From positions 1 to 45,089 of the IMG/VR virus record IMGVR_UViG_3300036830_000564: a DNA stretch of 45,089 nt. One strand, given 5' to 3'. This document shows, piece by piece, positions 38,101 to 44,729 of this stretch. Origin of the DNA: a virus. The notes under the pieces are model-generated. The model worked only from the letters and a program-made list of their open reading frames with translations. It ran no database searches and was not told the DNA's origin. Numbering within the stretch: position 1 is the stretch's first letter; every line of letters starts with the position of its first letter. The position numbers and the translations under genes were made by a program.

Positions 38101-38807
38101 GACGCCTCCTGGCCGAGCCGCGGCTGGGCGCGGGGCGGCCCCAATGGCGTGCGAATGGAGATCTTCTTGCCGCGCTCGAACCCGTCCAGGAACGATGTGT
38201 CGGAACCTCGCAACTCGCGCTCGCGCGTCACGACGCCGGGATGCAGCCGACGGACCTCGGCCGCGAGCGCCGCGTCGTGCGATCGCACCAGCGCGCCGAG
38301 CGACGCGTTATGGCGTGTCATCATTTCGCGCTCTTCGATCAGCCGCGCCGAAATGCCCAGCGCCACGCCGGCATAATATGTCCGTTCATCGCTTCGCTTC
38401 GCGCGCCGCTCGCGCCGATACGTCGTCCAGCAGGCCCGGAACGTGCGCGAGAGATAAATGCCCACGTGTCGCCCCATGGGCAGATGCTCGCGCCGCCCAA
38501 TCAGCACGAACTTCGCGTGGTCGTAACTCACGACGCGCAGCGGCGAACAGAAGAAGAACTCTTCGACGATAGCCCAAACGAAGCTCGTCTCCGCCGAGAG
38601 CTTATCGTCCGGACCGCCCGTCGCGATCACGTGCTCTTCGAATTCCTGATCGGCCGCGTCGCCGGCCTCGGCCATCGACAGATCATGGTCGAGTAGCAAC
38701 TTCTGCGCCAGGGCCATCGCCGTCTCGGCCTCGGCCGGATAAGGCGTACTGCTGCTGAGTGCCAGCAGTTTGCGGACTTTGTCGAGGATTTTTTCCTGTT
38801 CGGTCAT
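38097..38807 (-). CDS. DUF2786-like protein
   Basis: A 236-aa protein. The N-terminus (ILDKVRKLLALSSSTPYPAE, then METAMALAQKLLLDHDLSMAEAG-like residues) matches the DUF2786 pattern, a helical domain of unknown function common in phages. The middle is basic (TYRRERRAKRSDERTYYAGVA), and the C-terminus is Pro/Arg-rich. It overlaps neighbours by four bases on both sides. Often near DNA metabolism genes, but no catalytic role is known. Confidence 0.75.
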   Translation of the reverse strand: MTEQEKILDKVRKLLALSSSTPYPAEAETAMALAQKLLLDHDLSMAEAGDAADQEFEEHVIATGGPDDKLSAETSFVWAIVEEFFFCSPLRVVSYDHAKFVLIGRREHLPMGRHVGIYLSRTFRACWTTYRRERRAKRSDERTYYAGVALGISARLIEEREMMTRHNASLGALVRSHDAALAAEVRRLHPGVVTRERELRGSDTSFLDGFERGKKISIRTPLGPPRAQPRLGQEAS

Positions 38808-39250
38808 TCAACGGCCGCTCCTTCCCATTCGAGCCGCTCTTCTTCGAACTTTGCCTGTTCGGCGCCGCCGTCAAACGCCAGCTCCCGCTGGTCGCCGGCG
38901 CGCTCGACGGCGCGCCGCTTGTAATACTGATCGCTGCGGTCCTCGAAATCGGCCAGGTCGCAACGCACGCTGAACTTCAGCAGATCGAAGATCGGCTCGA
39001 CGTAGGGCGGCGCGTCGATCCAGTTGACGACCGCCAGGGCGATCGCCGCGTCGATGACGCGCTCGGCGTGCGCGAGCAAGTCCTCGCGGACGAAGGCCCG
39101 GAACTCCTTCGCCCCTTCGCCGGCGAGCTTCTCGAGCAGGGCGCCGCAAGCCGCCCCGTCGTCGCAGCGGATCGACTCGGCCATGGCCAAGCCGATCAAC
39201 AGGAGTTGGTTCTCGTCTTCTCGCAGGTCGATCGAGGGGCGCGCAGTCAT
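38804..39250 (-). CDS. Hypothetical acidic protein, 148 aa
   Basis: I start at ATG 39250 (MTARPSIDLREDENQLL), overlapping the ParB stop (ATGA); a longer frame to 39346 is not needed. The 148-aa protein is largely helical and acidic, with hydrophobic patches (VIDAAIALAVVNWID) and a charged C-terminus (KFEEERLEWEGAAVE). No family recognised. It is co-expressed with ParB. Confidence 0.5.
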   Translation of the reverse strand: MTARPSIDLREDENQLLLIGLAMAESIRCDDGAACGALLEKLAGEGAKEFRAFVREDLLAHAERVIDAAIALAVVNWIDAPPYVEPIFDLLKFSVRCDLADFEDRSDQYYKRRAVERAGDQRELAFDGGAEQAKFEEERLEWEGAAVE

Positions 39251-41361
39251 CGCTTGGCCTTCGCTTTCTTCTTGCCTGGTCCTTTCGAAACGACGCCCTT
39301 GGCTGTCACCCGTTCGAGCTCGGCCGGGACGAGCCCCGTGGGCCAATTCTTCAGCAGGCTCTGGGCCGTGGGCTTCTCGCCGCAGGCCTCGACGGCCTCC
39401 GCGGGGAACTGCGCCAGAAGTCCCGCCAGTCGCGACGCCAGGAATTTCTCGACGAATTCGGCCGTGGGGGTCCAGCCCTCAAGCGGCTTGATCTTCAGCC
39501 GCTGAGCCATCCATTCGAGCAGCGGGAGACCGAAGCTCGGTCGGAATTCGCGAGGTTTTGCCAGGGCGTGCATCAGCGCCCGGCAGAGCACTGGTTGCAG
39601 CGCTTCCTGGCGCAATCCGATGACCGCTCCCAACGCTTGGGATCCATCGAGCCCGCGGGGGAAATTCTTTTTCCCCGACAGCTCGATCGCCAGCTCTTTG
39701 GCGAGGGCCGAGATCTGGTCCGACGCGAGCAGCGTCAGCACGGCCCGCTGATAGATCTCGCCGTCAGTCACTAAGATCAGCGCCTCGGAAATCTGTCCAC
39801 CCAGATAATTACAGCGTTCCAGGAGCATGTGATGGCCGAAGTCCCGCTCGGCCTGCTCGATTTGCGATTGATCGTGCTGCGAAGCGAATTTCTCGCGCAT
39901 CGTTCGCTGTTGGGTTTTGGGCTGTTTTTCCTTGCGGCGCTTTTTGGCGGCCGCGTTCAGCTCTTTCCACAGCGCCACGTTGAAGGCCCGGCGCTCTTTT
40001 CCGGGCCCGAATGTTCGCCGCACCGTGCGGATGTCCAGCTCCGCTTCCTGTGGCTTGGTGGGTTTGAATTTGCAGCCTCCGCCGCCGTCATATTCCTGGA
40101 ACGTCATCGGCTGGCTGGCCTGCGCGACCGCCTCGTCCACGTTCTCCTTGAATTCGGCCGCCGGCATCTCGGCCAGGGCGGCCGGGTCCCAGTCGTTCAT
40201 CCGCTCCAGCACGGCCGGCACGTCGAGGTAGGGCAGCAATTCGCGGGCGTGCGTGGCCGTGATTCGGCGCTGAATCAGATGCTCCTGCCAGGCCGGCGGG
40301 AGCGCCAGGAGCCGGATCGTGTTGGAGACGTGCTCTTGCGAGCGGCCGAAGCGTTTGGCGAACGCCTCCTGCGTCAGGCCGCACTTCTCGATCCCCAGCT
40401 GGTAGGCCCGCGCCTTCTCGAGGTCGTCCAGGTCGACCCGTTTCAGGTTCTCCTGGATCATGATCTCGTAGGCTTCCTCGTCCGTCACGTCGCGGACGCG
40501 GCACAGCAGCGTCTTGAGCCGGGCGACCTTGGCCGCCAGGTACCGCCGCTCGCCGGCGAGAATCAGATACCGGCCTCCGGCCGCGCGCTGCACGTTGACG
40601 GGCTGGTCAATCCCGCGCCGCTTGATGTCTTCCGCCAGCTCATCGAGGCCAGCCTGGCCGAAGTTTTTTCGTGGGTTGTCGGGATGCCGATCGATCAGGC
40701 CGATCGCGATCTCCTGGATCGACTCCGCCGGAGTCCCGCCTTCCGACGGCCTGGCGTGGCGCTCCGCCGACGGGAACCGCGATGCGCCCGAGTCATTGCG
40801 GGCGATCCCCGCCGGCGTCGACGTCGACGTCTCGTCGGGTGACACCGTTTCGCTGGCGATCGGAGCGCTGGCCGGCTGCGACCGTTTCTTTTCGCCCAGT
40901 TTCTTCCATCTTGGCTCCGAGATCTCGCAGCCGGGCAGGAGGGCCACCTTCTGGCTCGCACAGGAAGGCAACGGGCATTGCGTCGTGACACCGTTGGTCC
41001 ACCAGGTGTGGCCGTTGTCGCAGCCCCAGTTCACCGGACAATCGGCGTCGGTCGCATGGCCCAGGATCACGTCGACTTTCCCGGGCGGCGGCATGGCCGA
41101 GGAGGACTTATTGCCGCTGAGATGCCGACGCCCGGACTCCGTCGCGGTCATCACTTCGAGGATCTCCAGGTCCCGGCTCCCGCAGCCCGGTTTGCCGCAA
41201 ACTTTGATCTGCGAATGCCCCCGCCAGTCGTGGCCGCACGTCTTGCACCGCCAATGCACGACGCCATTGGCCGGCGCCTCGGGCCGCTGGGACGCCTTCC
41301 GTCCCTTCCGTTGTGAGGTCGATGTTGATTTCGAGTCAGCCGGCGGCATGTGTCTCTCCAT
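39247..41361 (-). CDS. ParB-family protein with two N-terminal zinc fingers
   Basis: The start is ATG 41361 (MERHMPPAD), giving 704 aa; the frame beyond is shadow. Two zinc modules precede the ParB core: WRCKTCGHDW...VCGKPGCGS (38-62) and DCPVNWGCDNGHTWWTNG...CPLPSC (108-134), resembling the treble-clef-type DUF4379. The ParB core has HPDNPRKNF (226-234), the CTPase motif GERRYLAA (270-277), ENLKRVDLDDLEKARAY (304-320) and an HTH (about 328-350: GLTQEAFAKRFGRSQEHVS). A C-terminal region of 330 residues is unassigned. No parA is seen in this window, so partition in cis or a different role (for example DNA binding near the origin) remains open. Confidence 0.8.
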   Translation of the reverse strand: MERHMPPADSKSTSTSQRKGRKASQRPEAPANGVVHWRCKTCGHDWRGHSQIKVCGKPGCGSRDLEILEVMTATESGRRHLSGNKSSSAMPPPGKVDVILGHATDADCPVNWGCDNGHTWWTNGVTTQCPLPSCASQKVALLPGCEISEPRWKKLGEKKRSQPASAPIASETVSPDETSTSTPAGIARNDSGASRFPSAERHARPSEGGTPAESIQEIAIGLIDRHPDNPRKNFGQAGLDELAEDIKRRGIDQPVNVQRAAGGRYLILAGERRYLAAKVARLKTLLCRVRDVTDEEAYEIMIQENLKRVDLDDLEKARAYQLGIEKCGLTQEAFAKRFGRSQEHVSNTIRLLALPPAWQEHLIQRRITATHARELLPYLDVPAVLERMNDWDPAALAEMPAAEFKENVDEAVAQASQPMTFQEYDGGGGCKFKPTKPQEAELDIRTVRRTFGPGKERRAFNVALWKELNAAAKKRRKEKQPKTQQRTMREKFASQHDQSQIEQAERDFGHHMLLERCNYLGGQISEALILVTDGEIYQRAVLTLLASDQISALAKELAIELSGKKNFPRGLDGSQALGAVIGLRQEALQPVLCRALMHALAKPREFRPSFGLPLLEWMAQRLKIKPLEGWTPTAEFVEKFLASRLAGLLAQFPAEAVEACGEKPTAQSLLKNWPTGLVPAELERVTAKGVVSKGPGKKKAKAKR

Positions 41362-41369
41362 TTTTGGGT

Positions 41370-41684
41370 TCAGGGGTCGGGAAAATTCAGCGTCGGCGCG
41401 CGCCGCCGTTGCAGGTCTTCGGGATTGATCCGCTGACGGACAATTGTTTTGCCGGCCACGATCGCGACCGACAACGATTCGAGCTGCCCGGCGAAACGGC
41501 GGCGCAGGTGCTCGACCAGCTCGGGGGGCGGCCGGCGGCGCAGTTGCAGCGCCGTCAGCGGCTTGCCGGTCGGTCGATAGATGAGAGCGCCCGCCAGATC
41601 GGCGTGCTGCACGAGCACGTCGTCGGTCAGGCCGTCCAGCAACGTCTGGATTTTCAGGTCCAGGATTTCGCGGTCGGTCATCAT
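41370..41684 (-). CDS. Small helical protein next to the initiator
   Basis: I start at ATG 41684 (an ATG follows at 41681), overlapping the initiator stop by four bases. The 104-aa protein begins MMTDREILDLKIQTLLDGLT, helical, and has a basic middle (YRPTGKPLTALQLRRRPPPE) and an Arg-rich end. A possible initiator partner such as a helicase loader by position (lambda P is downstream of O), but no motif supports that. A longer frame to 41792 is a shadow. Confidence 0.5.
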   Translation of the reverse strand: MMTDREILDLKIQTLLDGLTDDVLVQHADLAGALIYRPTGKPLTALQLRRRPPPELVEHLRRRFAGQLESLSVAIVAGKTIVRQRINPEDLQRRRAPTLNFPDP

Positions 41685-42751
41685 TCCACGAGTTCCCCGG
41701 CGATGCGGCGCAGCTCGAGGCGCGCCCAGTCCTCGTCGGCCTGGCTGTAAATTTCTTTCGGCCGCTTTGTGCGGGGGTCGATCTTGCCCCACAACTTTTT
41801 GCGGACGATCGAATAGAAGGCCCCCGGCGGATTCTCCAGTCCCGTGCGCCGGCGAAAGACGGACCGCGCCGTGGCAAACACCTGGAGCTTCTGGTGGATC
41901 ACGGCGACCCCCGCAGCGACGGCCCAGTCAAACCACTCGTCCAGCCGATCGGCGTTCGCCAGGACCGCGACGGACAACACAAAATGACCCGCTCGAGCGG
42001 CCGATCCGTTTCCCCCCGCGCCCCCCTTTGGAATTTGGGGACCGCAAAGATTGGGTCCGGAAAGTTTGGGGTCTTTTTGTAAGACTTTCTTTGGGTTTGG
42101 GGAGGAAAAAATGGGCCCGTCGAGCGGTCCAATTGGACCGTCGAGCGGTCCAATTGGACCGTCGAGCGGTCCAATTTTAGCGGGCGGTCGATGCTCGGCA
42201 TCAGGCCGCTCGCGAGTGGATTCCGAGGCTGGTTCGTTGACGTCGCCGGCAGCGTTCGTGTGCGCTTCCGGGTCGTGCGTCTGTACGTCCTGTTCCTCGC
42301 GGCTGGGAGACGCATACGAGGGCGTCCCGCCGTCCGCCGTGTCCCACGCGGTGATTTGCATCTGTCCGCGTCGAGCCACGCTTCCCCACTCCACGCGCCA
42401 CCAATTCTCCGGTCTCATCCCATCCGCAGAGCGGCAACGCTTGACCCTCAGTATTTCTAACTCTTCCGCGGCACTCGTCCAGCGTTTGACCGACGAAATG
42501 CCAACTTTCAGCCGTCCACCGAGCAATTCGCGGCTGATGTGTTTGAAGCCGTCCGAGTCGATCTCTCCCACACTGAGCTCGATCTGTTCGAGCAGGTTCG
42601 CCAGATTGCCGAGCGTCGTCGGTGAGATGAGAACCGAGCGACGCGCCTTGAACGTGGCGAGTGACGATAATTTCTGTTCGCGCGACAGAGGTAATTCGAG
42701 TTGCTCTTTCGGCCGCGTGCCCGTGCCTGTTCCCGTGTCCGCGTCCATCAT
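41681..42751 (-). CDS. Replication initiator (lambda O-like) with internal iterons
   Basis: A 356-aa protein from ATG 42751 (MMDADTG). Residues 17-22 read QLELPL, matching the beta-clamp-binding hexapeptide. A winged-HTH-like N-terminal domain (about 27-120: TLGNLANLLEQIELS, then ISSVKRWTSAAEELEILR) is followed by a low-complexity linker in which GPLDGPI occurs three times (194-214), encoded by the iterons at 42118-42180. The C-terminal domain (about 245-356) is basic/helical. Iterons inside the initiator gene are the arrangement of lambda O. Upstream gene is CsrA; downstream a small coupled protein. Confidence 0.7.
   Translation of the reverse strand: MMDADTGTGTGTRPKEQLELPLSREQKLSSLATFKARRSVLISPTTLGNLANLLEQIELSVGEIDSDGFKHISRELLGGRLKVGISSVKRWTSAAEELEILRVKRCRSADGMRPENWWRVEWGSVARRGQMQITAWDTADGGTPSYASPSREEQDVQTHDPEAHTNAAGDVNEPASESTRERPDAEHRPPAKIGPLDGPIGPLDGPIGPLDGPIFSSPNPKKVLQKDPKLSGPNLCGPQIPKGGAGGNGSAARAGHFVLSVAVLANADRLDEWFDWAVAAGVAVIHQKLQVFATARSVFRRRTGLENPPGAFYSIVRKKLWGKIDPRTKRPKEIYSQADEDWARLELRRIAGELVE
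42118..42180. repeat. Origin iterons: three 21-bp repeats
   Basis: Repeats at 42118-42138, 42139-42159 and 42160-42180 (the third diverges in its last bases) share CGTCGAGCGGTCCAATT and hold palindromes GGTCCAATTGGACC at 42126-42139 and 42147-42160. An AT-richer stretch lies alongside at 42064-42115. Likely the replication origin. Confidence 0.7.
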
Positions 42752-42781
42752 GGATTCCAGATCCTTGGTCCCCCGATCCGC

Positions 42782-43009
42782 TCAGCTCGCCTTCCGTGCG
42801 ACGGGCTGGTCTTGTTCGAGCCGCTTCTGCAGCCCGATCTGGCCATCAAGGGCCAGCTCCTCGCGGAGGATATGGACGTCGTCCGGCGCTTCGAACAGCA
42901 GCTCGACGCTGTTGCCGCCGCGCAGGACAGTGATCCAGATGCGGCCGTCGACGAGCACCCGCTCGCCGGTCCGCCGCGTGATCTTCAATCGCGATCCGTG
43001 AACTGACAT
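42782..43009 (-). CDS. csrA: CsrA-like translational regulator
   Basis: A 75-aa protein from ATG 43009 preceded by a strong AAGGAG site (seven-base spacing). It matches the CsrA pattern: LKITRRTGERVLVDGRIWIT, then VLRGGNSVELLFEAPDDVHILREEL, where the ILREEL position corresponds to the RNA-contacting VHREEV region of classic CsrA. CsrA dimers bind GGA motifs in leaders and block or stabilise messages. A phage CsrA could manipulate host carbon storage and motility or control phage genes. It lies directly upstream of the initiator gene. Confidence 0.8.
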   Translation of the reverse strand: MSVHGSRLKITRRTGERVLVDGRIWITVLRGGNSVELLFEAPDDVHILREELALDGQIGLQKRLEQDQPVARKAS

Positions 43010-43058
43010 GTGATCTCCTTCCGTGAGAATGATTTCAAAAAAAACGATCCGCCAACAA

Positions 43059-43100
43059 CGCGTGTGCCGACATTTGTTTTTTTCCGCCTTCGCGGAAAAG
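43059..43100. promoter_or_regulatory. Shared leader/operator element, copy 1 (upstream of csrA)
   Basis: Contains CCGACATTTG followed by T7 and the inverted repeat TTTTCCGC-CTTC-GCGGAAAA (43080-43099). A near-copy is at 44583-44623. It begins about 50 bases upstream of the csrA start. Confidence 0.65.
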
Positions 43101-43124
43101 ATGGAAAATTCCGACACGTATCGG

Positions 43125-43391
43125 CTACTTCAATTTGCGGGCCTCCCGCCGCGCGACGCGCACGCCGACGGCCCTGGTTTCCAGTCGCCGCTCGCGGCGC
43201 TGGTTGACGAAATCAATCGCCCGCGATCGCGCGTCGGCGTGCTGCTCGGTGCGAACGCCCAGGCCGTGATTCCAGGTGTGCGACACCAGGAGCCGCAGGG
43301 GATTGGGGACCTGGAACCAGTGCGTCCAGCACATCAGATGATTGCGCCGCACGCGCACGCCACAGCCGGTCACCGGACAACGATGCGTCAT
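43125..43391 (-). CDS. Small zinc-binding phage protein
   Basis: Start at ATG 43391 (MTHRCPVTG), overlapping the upstream gene by four bases (ATGA). The 88-aa protein has CPVTGC (5-10) and MCWTHW (20-25), a pattern of short phage proteins with a CxxxxC...CxxHW cluster, then an Arg-rich helical C-terminus. The role is unknown; it may be a DNA- or RNA-binding accessory. Confidence 0.65.
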   Translation of the reverse strand: MTHRCPVTGCGVRVRRNHLMCWTHWFQVPNPLRLLVSHTWNHGLGVRTEQHADARSRAIDFVNQRRERRLETRAVGVRVARREARKLK

Positions 43392-43705
43392 GCTTCGTCC
43401 TTTCCTTCCTCGAGTTCCGCCTCCGGTTGCGGCGGCGGCAGCCGATCGATCCGCGGCGTCCAGGCCTCGATCAATGACCGCAGCGACTGAATCGTGGCCT
43501 CGTTCGAGCGCTGCCGACTCTCCAACTGCTCCAGCCGCTGTTCCCGCTCGTCGGGCCGCGACCGCAGGCAACTGGCCAACAGCGCACACACCAGGATCCC
43601 CACGCCGCAGGCCGCGCACAAACTCACCGAATCCGCCTTGCGGGTTAGACTCCGGCCAGTTGGAGTACAGCCTTCAGGCTGCCGTTCCGAATGATTGCCG
43701 TTCAT
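43388..43705 (-). CDS. Membrane protein with coiled-coil tail; holds a REP copy
   Basis: A 105-aa protein from ATG 43705 (an ATG at 43714 is also possible). A single membrane segment (SVSLCAACGVGILVCALLAS) is followed by a charged coiled coil (REQRLEQLESRQRSNEATIQ) and an acidic tail. The N-terminal QPEGCTPTG residues are encoded by the REP-like copy at 43659-43682; the same peptide ends the protein encoded at 44016-44531, so the repeat was inserted or copied in frame. Function unknown. Confidence 0.55.
   Translation of the reverse strand: MNGNHSERQPEGCTPTGRSLTRKADSVSLCAACGVGILVCALLASCLRSRPDEREQRLEQLESRQRSNEATIQSLRSLIEAWTPRIDRLPPPQPEAELEEGKDEA
43659..43682. repeat. REP-like repeat copy 1
   Basis: A 24-base element with hairpin CAGCC-TTCA-GGCTG (43668-43681), identical to 44026-44049. 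Similar sequences are, from memory, common in planctomycete genomes. Confidence 0.65.
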
Positions 43706-44013
43706 GCTCCACATCCTTTCTCGAAGTCAGTCCCGGACGCCGCGTCGTTCGCCAGCTCGACGTTCCCGTCGCCGTCGAGCCGCAGATGATTCATGGCCCA
43801 GGCCAGGCCGTATGCCGCGCCGAGCACAAAGTTATTGCGGTCCGATTCCAGCGTGCCGCCCGGCGCCGGCCGCTTGGCCCACAGCGCGGGGAAGTCGGCC
43901 GAGGCCGAGGCGCAGGCCTCGACGGTGACCCGGGCGGCGAAGATCTCGTCGGCGACCGCCGCGTCGGTGATCGGTTCAGCCGGCACGCTGGCCTCCATTC
44001 CTGCGAGCAACAT
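43702..44013 (-). CDS. Hypothetical protein, 103 aa
   Basis: A 103-aa helical protein: ITDAAVADEIFAARVTVEAC, then NNFVLGAAYGLAWAMNHLRL, and an acidic end. It overlaps the downstream gene by four bases. It may be a small soluble early protein; no family recognised. Confidence 0.5.
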   Translation of the reverse strand: MLLAGMEASVPAEPITDAAVADEIFAARVTVEACASASADFPALWAKRPAPGGTLESDRNNFVLGAAYGLAWAMNHLRLDGDGNVELANDAASGTDFEKGCGA

Positions 44014-44015
44014 GA

Positions 44016-44531
44016 TCAGGCCCCTGTTGGAGTACAGCCTTCAGGCTGCTGTTGTTGTTGATGTTTGGTCCATACCTCGATCGACTTTGCGCCGTCGTCG
44101 CACTCCGCGGCCAGGTCGCGGGCCAGCTCGGCCATGCGGCGGAGCCCCGCGGCGGCGGCGACGAAATGGCGATCGTAAAATGCCGAATGGGCCTGCTCTT
44201 GCAGGTCTACCATCTCGCGCAGGTCCCGCAATTGATTGTAGAAGCCCGCGACCTTCCCCAGGCGCTGGAGGTTCACCAGCTCTTCGTACGTATCGCCCGC
44301 TCCGGTCACGCGGTCGTCCTCGATCGAGTAGCATCCGCTCACATTTTCGAAGAAGGCCACGGCGCTGTGACCCTCCGCGACATATGCTGGGCGGCGGACA
44401 GCGGTGGCGAACGGTCCCGAATCTTTGCGGAGCATGACCTTCGTGCCCACGGGAAACTTCCGGTTGAAGTCATCGCACAATCGCTGCAGCTGCGCGGCCG
44501 TCGGCCGGGCCGGCGGGGATCGGAGAGACAT
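44016..44531 (-). CDS. Hypothetical early protein, 171 aa
   Basis: I start at ATG 44531 with a Shine-Dalgarno-like AAAGGTGAT; the frame to 44675 is not needed. The 171-aa product has a helical N-terminus (AQLQRLCDDFNRKFPVGTK), a beta middle (RRPAYVAEGHSAVAFFENVSG), a helical end and a C-terminal QPEGCTPTGA encoded by a REP-like copy (44026-44049). The Gln5-6 stretch before it lies at the repeat boundary. No family recognised. Confidence 0.6.
   Translation of the reverse strand: MSLRSPPARPTAAQLQRLCDDFNRKFPVGTKVMLRKDSGPFATAVRRPAYVAEGHSAVAFFENVSGCYSIEDDRVTGAGDTYEELVNLQRLGKVAGFYNQLRDLREMVDLQEQAHSAFYDRHFVAAAAGLRRMAELARDLAAECDDGAKSIEVWTKHQQQQQPEGCTPTGA
44026..44049. repeat. REP-like repeat copy 2
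   Basis: Identical 24-base element to 43659-43682, located at the 3' end of the 44016-44531 gene. Confidence 0.65.
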
Positions 44532-44582
44532 CGAATCACCTTTCAGGGGACGGGGGAACGGACGGACGAAACTCGCACACGA

Positions 44583-44623
44583 CGCGGGTACCGACATTTG
44601 TTTTTTTTCGCATGCGCGAAAAG
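44583..44623. promoter_or_regulatory. Shared leader/operator element, copy 2
   Basis: ACCGACATTTG followed by T8 and inverted repeat TTTTCGC-ATGC-GCGAAAA (44605-44622). Differences from copy 1 in the stem are compensated on both arms (CCGC with GCGG there, TCGC with GCGA here). It begins about 52 bases upstream of the start at 44531. Confidence 0.65.
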
Positions 44624-44626
44624 GAA

Positions 44627-44711
44627 CCCGGCCCGGCGGCCGAAGACCGGAGAGGCGGCGACGGATGGCGATCACGCCTCCAGCCCCTCGATCCTCGGCC
44701 GCCGGGCCGGG
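44627..44711. repeat. Long GC-rich inverted repeat downstream of the recombinase
   Basis: A 19-base arm at 44627-44645 pairs with 44693-44711 (18 of 19); an inner GAGGCG...CGCCTC pair lies within. It begins 18 bases after the recombinase stop (minus strand). It could be a terminator without U-run, a recombination site or a structured RNA. Confidence 0.55.
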
Positions 44712-44729
44712 GAGAGAGAACCCTACCGC

